From assembly GCA_019359125.1 (NCBI GenBank), contig JAHHHY010000007.1, forward strand, positions 1 through 64,000: DNA of 64,000 nt, in the 5' to 3' direction. The position numbers and the translations under genes were made by a program. The stretch comes from Pleurocapsa minor GSE-CHR-MK 17-07R (GTDB taxonomy: Bacteria; Chloroflexota; Anaerolineae; Aggregatilineales; Phototrophicaceae). Below are positions 25,811-34,842 of this stretch, in pieces. The notes below the pieces were generated by a model. That model was not told the origin of the DNA and did not search any database. It saw only the letters and a program-made list of their open reading frames with translations. How positions within the stretch are numbered: position 1 is the stretch's first letter; the number at the start of each line of letters is the position of its first letter.

Positions 25811-27076
25811 CTATTTCAAGCCCGTATTGGCGATGCCTTCGATGAAGTAGCGCTGGGCCAGCACGAACAGGATCAGCGGCGGCAGGATGGCGACCGCAGC
25901 ACCCGTCAGCACGATATTCGGCTCGCTGGCGGCGGCATTGCGCAGCGTGATCAGGCTGAGCGTGAGCACATGATTCTCAATCGGGCTGTCGCCGATGATG
26001 ATCAGCGGCCACACGAAGCTGTTCCACGCATACAGGAAGGTGATGATCGACTGTGTGGCGATAGCAGGGCCAGACAGCGGCACGAACACGCGCATGAGGA
26101 TGCCCAGTCGGCTCAGCCCGTCCAGCGTGGCCGCTTCTTCCAGGTCCTTCGGGATGCTCATGAAGAACTGGCGCATCAGGAAGGTGCCGTAAGCCGTGAA
26201 AATCCACGGCACGATCAGCGCCACCAGCCGGTCCTGCCAGCCGATCAGCACCATGATCTGGTAGAGCGGGATGATGAGCACCACAAACGGGATCATGATC
26301 GTGCCCAGGTAGACCAGGAAGACGGCCGTCTGCCCGCGGAATTTCATGCGCGAGAAGGCATACCCGCCCAGCAGCGACGTTACCACCTGGCCGAACGTCA
26401 CCGCGAAGGTGACGATGGTCGTGTTCACCAGTGAGCGGTCGAGGTTGCGCAGCGTCAGCACGGCCTCGTAGTTGGACCAGCGGAACTCGATGCGCTCCAC
26501 TGTCGGCAGCGCCAGCGGATTCTCGAACGCCACAATTTCCGGGTTGTTCGGGTCCACCAGTCGCGACAGGCCGCCGCGGAATGCCAGCAGCAGCTCCTGT
26601 GTGCTGCCATCTTCCATCGGCACGCTGTACACGTCAAAGGCTTCGCCGCCAACGTCCTGCGTGGTGCCGGTGTCGGTGGCGCTGTCCAGCGGCACGCGCA
26701 CGGTGATCGCGCTGTCACGCGGGGTATCCACGTTGATCAGGTCGGGCGTGGTGAAGAAGCCGTAACGCTCATTCTGGCCGGTGTTCACCATCTGCACGAC
26801 CGAGCCATCTTCCATCGTCACTTCGTACAGCGGCAGTTCCTGGCCTTCGTAAAAGGCATTGATCGGCGTGAACGGCAGCAGGCGCGGGGGCGAACGGAAC
26901 ACGTCGGTGGCGGTCTTCAGCGAGGTCGTCACCATGTAGATGAACGGGAACAGCATAATCAGCGAGGTGCTGCCCAGCACCAGATAAATCAGGATGCGCG
27001 GGCCCCAGATCTCCAGAAACGAGCGCTGGTCCTGGGGACGGGTGTTCGGTACGGTGGGTTGCGTGATTGCAGCCAT
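25811..27076 (-). CDS. Sugar ABC transporter permease, MalG/UgpE type
   Basis: A 421-residue inner-membrane subunit with six predicted helices. The EAA loop, EEAATLDGLSRLGILMRVFVPLSGP, contacts the ATPase. It carries an unusually large extracytoplasmic insertion (about residues 75-215) between helices 1 and 2, rich in beta strands (YEVTMEDGSVVQMV, DAFDVYS-like repeats). This is far longer than in MalG and could form an additional binding domain. The start at 27076 lies 11 bases after the MalF-like stop. No ATP-binding subunit is encoded in the operon. Confidence 0.88.
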   Translation of the reverse strand: MAAITQPTVPNTRPQDQRSFLEIWGPRILIYLVLGSTSLIMLFPFIYMVTTSLKTATDVFRSPPRLLPFTPINAFYEGQELPLYEVTMEDGSVVQMVNTGQNERYGFFTTPDLINVDTPRDSAITVRVPLDSATDTGTTQDVGGEAFDVYSVPMEDGSTQELLLAFRGGLSRLVDPNNPEIVAFENPLALPTVERIEFRWSNYEAVLTLRNLDRSLVNTTIVTFAVTFGQVVTSLLGGYAFSRMKFRGQTAVFLVYLGTIMIPFVVLIIPLYQIMVLIGWQDRLVALIVPWIFTAYGTFLMRQFFMSIPKDLEEAATLDGLSRLGILMRVFVPLSGPAIATQSIITFLYAWNSFVWPLIIIGDSPIENHVLTLSLITLRNAAASEPNIVLTGAAVAILPPLILFVLAQRYFIEGIANTGLK

Positions 27077-27087
27077 GTGAGGTCCCC

Positions 27088-28764
27088 TTAGTCGCGGTAG
27101 GCTTCGCTGCTGCGCGAAACACGGAACTGAATGACGGTAATGATGAAGATCACGACAAACAGCACCCAGGCGGTGGCCGAGGCGAAGCCCATGTCGAACT
27201 GCTGGAAGCCGGACAGGTACAGGTAGTACACGACGGTCAGGCGGGCGTCGCTGGTGCTGACGCCGAACAGCGTATACATCTCGCTGAAGGCCTGCATACC
27301 GCTGATGAGCGTGGTCACGACGACGAAGAACGTGGTCGGCCCCAGCAGCGGCAGGATGATGCGGCGGAAGCGAATCCACGAATTGGCGCCGTCCACGGTG
27401 CTGGCCTCGATCAGGTCTTTGGGCACGCCCTGCAAACCAGCCAGCAGGATGACCGTGTTGAAGCCGATGACCTGCCACGCGGCCATGATGACCACCGAGA
27501 GCAGCATGACATTTTCGTCCGTCAGCCATTGGATATTCGGGTCGCTGACGGCCAGCCCCAGCCCGTTCAGCACATCGACAAAGCCGGAAATCCAGTAGTT
27601 GATGAAGCCGATGATCGGGTTATACAGCCACTGCCAGATCATCGCCACGCCCACGACAGCAGCAATCGAAGGCAGGAAATACACGGCTCGAAAGAACTTG
27701 ATGCCGGGTATTTTCGCATTGAGCAGCATCGCCAGCGCGAAGGCTGGTACGATGGCGAACGTTAACAAGAGGATGCAGTAACGGAACGTCGTCGCCAGCG
27801 TGCGCCAGAAACCGGGGCTTTCCGCCGCAATCACGATATCGTTAGCACCCACGGTGAAGCGTGACACCTCGAAATGGCGGTCGGCCAGGTCGGTGGGCGC
27901 TGTCCCTGTCGGCACGGTCTCGAAGTCGAGGCTGAGCAGGCGTCGGTAATTGTCAAAGCCGATCCAGTCGGCGCGGCTGATGGCGTTATAGTCGGTGAAC
28001 GACAGATAGAACGACAGAATCAGCGGCATGGCGAAAAACAGCAGGAAGTTGACGAAGTTGGGCAGCAGGAACAGCCAGCCCTGCCAGGCCTCGCGTTCGA
28101 GGATGGTCTCGCCAAACAGCTCGCCGTTGCGCATGAAGATCGAGCCGACCACGCCGAAGATGATCGTGACCGCCACGGTGGCGATCGTCGGCAGGTTGAA
28201 GATCTGCCCCAGGCCCGCCCCCGGATTTTCAGCCACGTACTGCAACCAGCCGGAGGTGAGCAGGATGGCGATCAGCGCCACACCCATCACGGCCAGGCCA
28301 ATTTTCTGCACGATGTCTTTGGCGCTGTTCAGGTCATCCATGCGCCCGCTGATCCACACCAGCACGTAGCCGATGGGGAAGCCCAGCAGCAGCCATGCGT
28401 TGCGGTAGATATTCAGCGCCAGCGTGTCGATGCCCAGAAACATGCCGGAGACATGGCCGGTGTACAGGATGCCGAATCCCAGCCCGAAGAAATTCATGAT
28501 CAGCGCGACGATGCGCCAGTTGTTGTTCAGCGTCCACAGGAAGGGCACAGTCACCAGGCTGAGGATGCCCACCAGCCCCAGCACGATGCCGAGGAACTGC
28601 GGCACAAAGGTGCCCAGGTTGAAGAACGCCTCGATCTGGAACACCTGAGTCGCCAGAAACAGGGTGCCGATGCCAATGATGACCATCCACACCATTGCCA
28701 GCAGCAGAGAGACGGGGTGTTTGGGCTCGCCCCGTGCCATTTCCACACGTGCTGTCGTTGCCAT
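27088..28764 (-). CDS. Sugar ABC transporter permease, MalF/UgpA type, with extra N-terminal helices
   Basis: A 558-residue membrane protein. The C-terminal 320 residues are a standard MalF-like permease with the EAA loop EASTVDGANSWIRFRRIILPLLGP. The first 220 residues contain about six additional hydrophobic segments absent from ordinary family members. The ATG at 28764 has GGAG about 10 bases upstream; the longer frame to 28896 lacks similarity. It pairs with the MalG-like gene downstream and the binding protein upstream, from which it is separated by a strong hairpin. Confidence 0.88.
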   Translation of the reverse strand: MATTARVEMARGEPKHPVSLLLAMVWMVIIGIGTLFLATQVFQIEAFFNLGTFVPQFLGIVLGLVGILSLVTVPFLWTLNNNWRIVALIMNFFGLGFGILYTGHVSGMFLGIDTLALNIYRNAWLLLGFPIGYVLVWISGRMDDLNSAKDIVQKIGLAVMGVALIAILLTSGWLQYVAENPGAGLGQIFNLPTIATVAVTIIFGVVGSIFMRNGELFGETILEREAWQGWLFLLPNFVNFLLFFAMPLILSFYLSFTDYNAISRADWIGFDNYRRLLSLDFETVPTGTAPTDLADRHFEVSRFTVGANDIVIAAESPGFWRTLATTFRYCILLLTFAIVPAFALAMLLNAKIPGIKFFRAVYFLPSIAAVVGVAMIWQWLYNPIIGFINYWISGFVDVLNGLGLAVSDPNIQWLTDENVMLLSVVIMAAWQVIGFNTVILLAGLQGVPKDLIEASTVDGANSWIRFRRIILPLLGPTTFFVVVTTLISGMQAFSEMYTLFGVSTSDARLTVVYYLYLSGFQQFDMGFASATAWVLFVVIFIITVIQFRVSRSSEAYRD

Positions 28765-28882
28765 AAAGAGAATCTCCGGTAAGAAAATTTTCGCGGATAA
28801 CAACGTGCCTGCCAGCCGACATTCAGGGCGGCGCGCGCTATTGTAACGCGTTTCGGCGCATGTCGCGTGCCCTGTGTAAGCA

Positions 28883-28917
28883 ACAGGGGCGCTCAATTTT
28901 TCGTCGAGCGCCCCTGT
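28883..28917 (-). terminator. Intercistronic hairpin between binding protein and permease genes
   Basis: Perfect 12-bp arms (28883-28894 and 28906-28917) around an 11-base A/T-rich loop. It lies 74 bases after the binding-protein stop. There is no long T run, so partial termination or 3'-end protection is likely, giving more binding protein than permease, as in mal operons. Confidence 0.65.
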
Positions 28918-28990
28918 CAGAATCAGCTTTGCTGCGGGGCAGGTGGCCGGAGAACCAACCTGCCCACCCCGCTTGTTGACGCGGGAACTA

Positions 28991-30283
28991 CTAGAACCCT
29001 GCGTTCACGACATCGCAGATGGTGGCGACGAAGTCTGCGGGAGCTTCGGCACCGCTGAGCACTGCGGTGATGCGCGATTCCACGCCACCCTCGGCCCAGT
29101 TGATCGCACCGAAGTCACCAGCCCACAGCGGGGCTTCCGGCACGGCGTAGTTGGCCATGGCGTTGGTGAAGGCGGCGTTGTTCAGTTCGGGGAATTCAGC
29201 GGCGACGCCGGCGAGCACTTCTTCACCGATGCGGCTGGGGAAGTTGGCGCCGAGCGAGGCGACCTGGCTCTGGACATCAGCGCTGGTCAGTTCCTGCATC
29301 AGCTGCCAGGCGGCTTCCGGATTGGCGGTGTTGGCATTGACGACATACGCGCCCCAGAACAGGAAGTTGCTCTGGCCAGCGGGGCCGGCTGGCACTTCTG
29401 CCACGTCCCAGTTGAAGGTGGCCTGCGCCAGCAGGTTGGGGGTCGCCCAACGGCCGTTCAGGAACATACCGACGGAACCGGCGACAAACGGAGCTTCGAC
29501 GTCGCTGCCATAAGGCACGGCGACTTCCTGCTCGTACAGGGAGCGCATGAAGGTAAGCGCGTTTTCAACTTCGGGGCTGTTCAGGGCGCAGGCGGTGCGG
29601 TCAGCGTTGAAGTAGCTGCCACCGGCGGCGTTCACGAACAGTTCCCAGTTGCCCCACCAATTGCTCATGCCGAAACCGTAGGTCTCGTCACCGAGTTCGC
29701 TGATCGCGGCGGAGGTTTCCAGGAAGGTGTCCCAGTTCCATTCGCCGTTTTCCAGCTGCACGGTCGGGTTGTCGACACCAGCGGCGTCAAACAGGTCCTG
29801 GTTGTAGTACAGCGCCATCGCCGAGGCGTCGCGCGGCAGGCCCCACAGGGCGCCTTCCATCGAGCCGTCTTCGGGGTTGAACATGAGCTGTTCCATCTGC
29901 TGGGGATAGAACACGCTGCCGTCGAAGTTGGCGTCAGCGGCGGCCAGGTCGGCCAGGTTGAGGACGGTGCCTTCGCTCACAAAACGGGCCAGGTCGCTGC
30001 CGGGGATCCAGAAGACGTCCGGGGCGGTGCCAGCGGCAAATTCGGTGATGAGGGTGTTCTGGTAACCATCGGTTTCCGTGCCACCCGCCTGATACTGGAG
30101 GGTAACGCCTTCCAGCCGGGCATCCACGTCCGCGCTGATGGCGGTATACACGTCGATCTCAGCCTGATTGTCCGGGCGTGTACGCCAGGTGAGGGTGACC
30201 TCATCCTGAGCGCTCACGAATGCGACCGACGGCACAGCCATGAGGCTGGCAGCCAGCACGCCAAAAGCGAGCTTTTTGTTCAT
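28991..30283 (-). CDS. Extracellular sugar-binding protein of an ABC importer
   Basis: A 430-residue exported binding protein of the MalE-like (type 1 SBP) superfamily. It has a signal peptide (MNKKLAFGVLAASLMAVPSVAFVSA), the EFAAGTAPDVFWIPGSDLARF region, ALYYNQDLFDAAGV, and GSVGMFLNGRWATPNLLAQ in the second lobe. The start at 30283 has AGGAG 7 bases upstream. The substrate is likely an oligosaccharide or glycoside but cannot be read from sequence. It is first in the operon; the 213-bp upstream gap contains only a weak TATAGT -10 candidate. Confidence 0.9.
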   Translation of the reverse strand: MNKKLAFGVLAASLMAVPSVAFVSAQDEVTLTWRTRPDNQAEIDVYTAISADVDARLEGVTLQYQAGGTETDGYQNTLITEFAAGTAPDVFWIPGSDLARFVSEGTVLNLADLAAADANFDGSVFYPQQMEQLMFNPEDGSMEGALWGLPRDASAMALYYNQDLFDAAGVDNPTVQLENGEWNWDTFLETSAAISELGDETYGFGMSNWWGNWELFVNAAGGSYFNADRTACALNSPEVENALTFMRSLYEQEVAVPYGSDVEAPFVAGSVGMFLNGRWATPNLLAQATFNWDVAEVPAGPAGQSNFLFWGAYVVNANTANPEAAWQLMQELTSADVQSQVASLGANFPSRIGEEVLAGVAAEFPELNNAAFTNAMANYAVPEAPLWAGDFGAINWAEGGVESRITAVLSGAEAPADFVATICDVVNAGF

Positions 30284-30454
30284 ATGGAACTCCTGTGGGT
30301 ATGAATCTTTTATCAACGATTTTAGTACACTCACGACTATAGCCTAAACGCAAAGACTAAACAGATGTGACATCATATCTTTTCATAAGTTTGTTTGTTT
30401 TGCACAAGCAAATTGACAAATGAGGTGTTTATGGGGCGTTTGTGGCCCGGCATG

Positions 30455-30482
30455 GGCCGGAAGGCTCGAAAACCCTCCGGCC
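30455..30482 (-). terminator. Hairpin downstream of the ScyD-like gene
   Basis: Arms GGCCGGAAGG and CCCTCCGGCC (9 of 10 pair) around an 8-base loop, 14 bases past the stop of the minus-strand gene. No T run is seen, so it is a weak terminator candidate. Confidence 0.35.
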
Positions 30483-30496
30483 TGCGGAGTGAATCT

Positions 30497-31570
30497 CTAG
30501 CCGCCTGCTTCGGCGGTTTCGACGGGAGCCATGCCCATCTCGATCATGGCGTTCATGCTGTATTCAACAGCGTTGTCCAGCCCGCGCACGACCACGCCTG
30601 CGCCGTCGCCTGAATAAGCCGAATTGAGCACGACATACAGCTCACTCTCGGCATCCACTGCCAGGCCATAGGGCAGGTTCAGGCCGCTGGCATACGCTTC
30701 CCCGCTCAGCACGTCCACTACTGCGCCTGTAAACGGCGTCCAGCCCATCTCGCCAAATTCGGCAAACTGCACGGCATACAGCGTGTCGTTGGCAAACAGC
30801 AGGTCCACAATGGTGGTGAAACCTTCGAACGTCTCGGCCAGCGTGCCGTCAGGCAGATAATGCTCCACGCGCGAACCGCCCACCGGGAAGGGGAAGCCGG
30901 TCAGGAAGCCCACGTAGACCGTGCTGTCTGGCGTGACGGCCAGGCTGGTCGGCACAGGATTGCCCTCCGGCCAGGTCGCGAACACTTCCAGCGTGGTGCC
31001 GTCGCTGGTTTTCCATACGGTATTGGCCCCGGCGTCAGCGATATAGATGATGTTCAAAGCAGAGTCCCAGGCGATATCGACCGGATTGCTGTCGATGATG
31101 TCGCCGTCAGGGTTCAGCTCGGTCTCAAAGGCCAGCGTGTCGATATCTTCCTGGGTATCGCCACTCGAGTCGACAGCGGTGACATAGGTGTTGGTGACCA
31201 GGTCGCGGCCGGAATACCACAGCAGATCCCCGGTGAACAACAGGCCGGTCACGCCGGTGACCTCGCCCCCTTCGTTCAGGCTGCCCAGATCGCCGATGGC
31301 TGTCTGCAGTTCGCCGTCCGACCCTACGCCAGTGATAGCGCCTGTATCGCCCAGCAGTGCCGGGCCAAACATGCCCTGGACTTCCTCATCGCCGCCCGTG
31401 CCCGATTCGGCAACGACCAGGATACCCTCCACGAAAGTGATGTGGCGCGGGTTATTCAGCCCGCTGGCGACGACATAGTCGGGCATCTCCTGTGCGGCGA
31501 TGAAGCCCGCGCCCGCAAGCATCAAACCAGCGGCCAACGAGGGGATCGCAAACCTGAGTCTGTGCATCAT
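30497..31570 (-). CDS. ScyD/ScyE-family secreted beta-propeller protein
   Basis: A 357-residue exported protein with a signal peptide ending near AGFIAA. It then has the family pattern VVASGLNNPRHITFVEGILVVAE-GTGG, with glycine-rich, NHL-like blades (NPVDIAWDSALNIIYIADAGANTVWK, PTSLAVTPDSTVYVGF). The name comes from cyanobacterial scytonemin genes, but homologues are widespread and uncharacterised. No scytonemin genes are here. It diverges from the second sugar-binding protein and shares a 257-bp control region. AAGGAG lies before tandem ATGs at 31570/31567. Confidence 0.78.
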   Translation of the reverse strand: MMHRLRFAIPSLAAGLMLAGAGFIAAQEMPDYVVASGLNNPRHITFVEGILVVAESGTGGDEEVQGMFGPALLGDTGAITGVGSDGELQTAIGDLGSLNEGGEVTGVTGLLFTGDLLWYSGRDLVTNTYVTAVDSSGDTQEDIDTLAFETELNPDGDIIDSNPVDIAWDSALNIIYIADAGANTVWKTSDGTTLEVFATWPEGNPVPTSLAVTPDSTVYVGFLTGFPFPVGGSRVEHYLPDGTLAETFEGFTTIVDLLFANDTLYAVQFAEFGEMGWTPFTGAVVDVLSGEAYASGLNLPYGLAVDAESELYVVLNSAYSGDGAGVVVRGLDNAVEYSMNAMIEMGMAPVETAEAGG

Positions 31571-31648
31571 AAAGCTCCTTTTTCTTTCACAAGGTGCACC
31601 TGTTGTGCAGTTTGCAGTGTAGCATCAAAGCAAATGTCCGCATGTATT

Positions 31649-31673
31649 TGAAACGTTTCACGCAAAAATTGCG
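31649..31673. promoter_or_regulatory. LacI-family-type operator with adjacent palindrome
   Basis: The perfect 12-bp palindrome TGAAACGTTTCA (31649-31660) has the central AAACGTTT typical of LacI/CcpA/PurR-family operators. It is followed directly by CGCAA-AAA-TTGCG (31661-31673). The pair lies about 80 bp before the ScyD-like start and 170 bp before the binding-protein start. No LacI-type regulator is in the window. Confidence 0.5.
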
Positions 31674-31745
31674 CAAAACATTTCTCATGCGGTACACGAA
31701 ACCTTAAACGATTTAGATACTTTGCATAGTCTTTGCCTCAATTGG

Positions 31746-31774
31746 TTGAATCCGGGATATGACGGTTTCATAAT
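31746..31774 (+). promoter_or_regulatory. Promoter of the second sugar ABC operon
   Basis: TTGAAT (31746-31751), a 17-base spacer and CATAAT (31769-31774), placing transcription start about 45 bases before the binding-protein ATG. Confidence 0.45.
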
Positions 31775-31827
31775 AGGCTACGCTCTGATGCATTTAGGGC
31801 AATTGTTATTTTGGAGGATTTACTCAC

Positions 31828-33117
31828 ATGAAGAAGTTGTTTGCTGCAGCTGGATTGCTGGCCCTCTCGGTCGGCGCATTCGGTGGTGTTGCTGCCCAGG
31901 ACGGGTTCGCCTGTCCCGAAGGTGACGCCGAAATCGTTGTGGCCGCCGGCGCCGTTGGTGCCGAGCTCGAAGTGTTCAATGAGCAGGCCGCCCGTTACAT
32001 GGAGCTGTGCCCGAATATCACCGTGACCGCCCTCGAGACGCCTGACCTGGCGACCGACCGCCTCGGCCTGTACCAGCAGTTCTGGGAAGCGCAGTCGGCT
32101 GACGTCGACGTCTTCCAGGTGGACGTGATCTGGGCCGGTATCGCCGCCCCGCACGCGGTGGACATGAACGAATACCTGTCGGATGAATATATCGCCCAGT
32201 TCTTCCCGGACATGATCGCTGGCCAGACGGTCGGTGACAAGCTGGTCGCGATTCCGTGGTTCACGGACGCCGCCGGTCTGTACTACCGCACCGACCTGCT
32301 GGAAAAGTATGGCGTCGAAGTCCCCACGACCTGGGATGAACTGACCGTCGCCGCGCAGACCATCGCTGATGGCGAGCGTGCCGAAGGCAACGCCGAATTC
32401 CAGGGCTACGTGTGGCAGGGCAACGCCTATGAAGGCCTGACCTGCGATGCGCACGAATGGCTGGTTGCCGAAACCGGCGAAAGCTTCATCACCGCCGATG
32501 GCGAAGTGAACGTGAACAACGAAGCCTTCATCGCTGCCATTGAGCGCGCTGCTGGCTGGGTTGGCACGATCAGCCCCGAAGGCGTGACCACCTATGGCGA
32601 AGAAGACAGCCGCGAAGTGTGGCAGTCGGGCAACGCCGCCTTCATGCGCAACTGGCCGTATGCTTACGGTCTGGGCAATGGTGAAGACAGCGCCGTCGCC
32701 GGCCTGTTCGGCTACGCCCCGCTTCCGATGGGCGCCGTTCGCTCGGGTGCCTGCCTCGGTGGCTGGCAGCTGATGGCGAGCAGCTACTCCGACAACCCGG
32801 CCGCTGCCGCCAGCGTCGCTGAATTCCTGGCCTCGTATGACGAACAGATGGCTCGCGCTCTGAGCCCGCAGGGTGCCAACCCGACGATCCCCGCCCTGTA
32901 CGAAACGGAAGAACTGCTGGCCAGCCCGCTGTTCGCCGCCATGGGCCCGATCCTCGAGACCGCTTACCCGCGTCCGAGCTCGATCACCGCTGAACGCTAC
33001 AACACCGCTTCGACCATCTTCTTCAGCGGCGTGCACGATGTGCTGACCGGCGTCACCGACGCCCAGACGGCCGTGGAAGACATGGAAGCCGACCTGATGG
33101 ACCTGATGGCTGGCTAG
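31828..33117 (+). CDS. Extracellular sugar-binding protein of a second ABC importer
   Basis: A 429-residue exported binding protein close to the trehalose/maltose/sucrose group. It has a signal peptide (MKKLFAAAGLLALSVGAFGGVAA), then VDVFQVDVIWAGIAAPHAVDMNEYL, VAIPWFTDAAGLYYRTDLLEKYGVEVPTTWDEL and a second-lobe SGNAAFMRNWPYAY segment, all characteristic of that group. GGAGG precedes the ATG. It is followed by an intrinsic terminator and then two permease genes, mirroring the opposite-strand operon. The substrate is inferred only at the level of disaccharide or oligosaccharide. Confidence 0.9.
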   Translation: MKKLFAAAGLLALSVGAFGGVAAQDGFACPEGDAEIVVAAGAVGAELEVFNEQAARYMELCPNITVTALETPDLATDRLGLYQQFWEAQSADVDVFQVDVIWAGIAAPHAVDMNEYLSDEYIAQFFPDMIAGQTVGDKLVAIPWFTDAAGLYYRTDLLEKYGVEVPTTWDELTVAAQTIADGERAEGNAEFQGYVWQGNAYEGLTCDAHEWLVAETGESFITADGEVNVNNEAFIAAIERAAGWVGTISPEGVTTYGEEDSREVWQSGNAAFMRNWPYAYGLGNGEDSAVAGLFGYAPLPMGAVRSGACLGGWQLMASSYSDNPAAAASVAEFLASYDEQMARALSPQGANPTIPALYETEELLASPLFAAMGPILETAYPRPSSITAERYNTASTIFFSGVHDVLTGVTDAQTAVEDMEADLMDLMAG

Positions 33118-33159
33118 TCAGCCGCCCGGGCCTTCAATGGCTGTGTAAGTTGTCACACG

Positions 33160-33199
33160 GCGGGGGCACACTTTACGGTGCGCCCCCGCTTCTTTTTTT
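33160..33199 (+). terminator. Intrinsic terminator between binding-protein and permease genes
   Basis: A 12-bp stem with one mismatch (33160-33171 and 33178-33189), then TTCTTTTTTT. It lies 42 bases after the binding-protein stop. Read-through would be needed for the permeases, so it sets the subunit ratio. No promoter is obvious in the remaining 90 bases. Confidence 0.8.
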
Positions 33200-33291
33200 G
33201 CAGGGTCACCTGCAATGCGACATGATGAGGACGGTTCGTGCGCCAGCCGGCCGTTTTTCAAAAATAATTGTTCTTTGGGGGATCGTTTTCT

Positions 33292-34842
33292 ATGTCCGTG
33301 AATAGTCAGTCCCGTCCTGCCGATCAAGGGCTGAACGCGCTGGGGATTCCTCTGGTCGCGGCCCTGTTTGTGATCGCTGGCGCGGCAGCCTTCGCGCTGT
33401 TCGCCAGTAACATCACCGCCACCCTGTCGGCGGCATTGCCCGATGATCCGGGTGGCCAGACCCTGCTGAATTTCCTGTATACCTACGGCATCATTGTGCC
33501 GCTGCTGCTGGTTGGCATCGGCGCGTATATGCTGCTGCTGGGCGTGCGTCTGTTTCGCGCAGACCACAGGTCAGCGACCTGGGCCCGGCAGATTCTGCTG
33601 TGGCTGGCCATCGCCAGCGTCGTCTTCATCTTCCAGGGGCTGACCAGCGCACCCGTGCTGGGCCCGGCGCCCACCATGGACGAACGCATGCGCACTGTGC
33701 TGCCGCTGGCGGCCGTGCTGGTGGTCGCTGGCGCTGCCTGGTATTGGCTGGGCAAAAATGAGCATCTGTACACCGGCCAGGAGACACTGGAGCAGGCCAG
33801 TTCCCGCAGCGCGTGGAACCTGCTGCTGCCCACGATCGTCATCCTCATCATCGTGGCCATGCGCCCGCTGGAAAAGACCTTCATCGCCAGCCTGACGGAC
33901 GATACCTTCGCCGCCGGCGCCGATGAAACCGTCAATTTCGTTGGCCTGGAAAATTACAGCCGCCTGCTGGGCTTCCGCTTCGACAGCCTGCCGTGCGTGC
34001 GCGATGAAGCATCGGGCGCGTGTGCGGTGGATGCTTCAGGCGCGATTCAGTTTGCCCGCCCGCGTGACGTGCTGGACGAAAGCTATGCCGACCTGCGCTT
34101 CCGCGAGGTCAGCGGCGTGAATATCGGCGAGAACCGCCTCATCTTCAGCGGGCGCGACCGCGACTTCTGGGACAGCGTGACCAACACCATCACCTTCTCG
34201 ATTGTCTCGGTGGTGCTGGAGCTGATCCTCGGCCTGTTCATCGCGCTCGTCATCAATTCGAAATTCCGCGGACGCGGCCTGCTGCGCACCGCCATGCTCA
34301 TCCCGTGGGCGATTCCCACGGTGGTCTCTGCACGCCTGTGGGACCTGATGCTGCGCGACAGCTCATCGGGCATCATCAATGCCTTCCTGCTGTCGACCGG
34401 CATCGTCGATGCGCCGCAGGCGTGGCTGGCCAATCAGAGCCTGCAAATTCCGGCGATGATCGCCATCGACGTGTGGAAGACGACGCCCTTCATGGCGCTC
34501 ATCCTGCTGGCCGGTTTGCAGGTCATCTCGGCCGAGATTTACGAGGCCGCCAATGTAGACGGCGCGAACGGCATCCGCCAGTTCTTCAGCATCACGCTGC
34601 CGCTGCTGCGCCCCGCCATCACCATCGCGCTGGTCTTCCGCACGCTGGACGCTGTGCGCGTGTTCGACCTGTTCCAGGTCCTGTTAGGCAGAGGCCGGCT
34701 TAGTATGGCCACCTATAACTACGACACGCTCATCAACGCGCAAGACCTGGGGTATGCCAGCGCCATCGGCGTGGTCATCTTTGCGCTGATCCTGGTATTT
34801 ACCATCCTGTATGTCCGTATCCTGGGAGTGAAGGCCGAATGA
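33292..34842 (+). CDS. Sugar ABC transporter permease, MalF type, with N-terminal extension
   Basis: A 516-residue membrane protein. The first 175 residues add about four hydrophobic helices (for example LNALGIPLVAALFVIAGAAAFALF and YGIIVPLLLVGIGAYMLLLGV). A MalF-like permease with EAA loop EAANVDGANGIRQFFSITLPLLRP follows. An extracytoplasmic insertion around residues 235-290 contains two cysteines (LPCVRDEASGACAV), possibly a disulfide. The ATG at 33292 is chosen over a TTG at 33268 because GGGGGA lies upstream. It overlaps the MalG-like gene by 4 bp. Confidence 0.88.
   Translation: MSVNSQSRPADQGLNALGIPLVAALFVIAGAAAFALFASNITATLSAALPDDPGGQTLLNFLYTYGIIVPLLLVGIGAYMLLLGVRLFRADHRSATWARQILLWLAIASVVFIFQGLTSAPVLGPAPTMDERMRTVLPLAAVLVVAGAAWYWLGKNEHLYTGQETLEQASSRSAWNLLLPTIVILIIVAMRPLEKTFIASLTDDTFAAGADETVNFVGLENYSRLLGFRFDSLPCVRDEASGACAVDASGAIQFARPRDVLDESYADLRFREVSGVNIGENRLIFSGRDRDFWDSVTNTITFSIVSVVLELILGLFIALVINSKFRGRGLLRTAMLIPWAIPTVVSARLWDLMLRDSSSGIINAFLLSTGIVDAPQAWLANQSLQIPAMIAIDVWKTTPFMALILLAGLQVISAEIYEAANVDGANGIRQFFSITLPLLRPAITIALVFRTLDAVRVFDLFQVLLGRGRLSMATYNYDTLINAQDLGYASAIGVVIFALILVFTILYVRILGVKAE

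Noticed and set aside
25811..27529. A single 572-codon permease starting at 27529
   Set aside because: The first 150 codons are a shadow of the MalF-like gene; family similarity begins at the ATG at 27076.
31571..31827. A scytonemin biosynthesis locus suggested by the ScyD/ScyE-like gene
   Set aside because: No ScyA, ScyB or ScyC homologue is nearby, and the ScyD/ScyE label is widely attached to unrelated propeller proteins.
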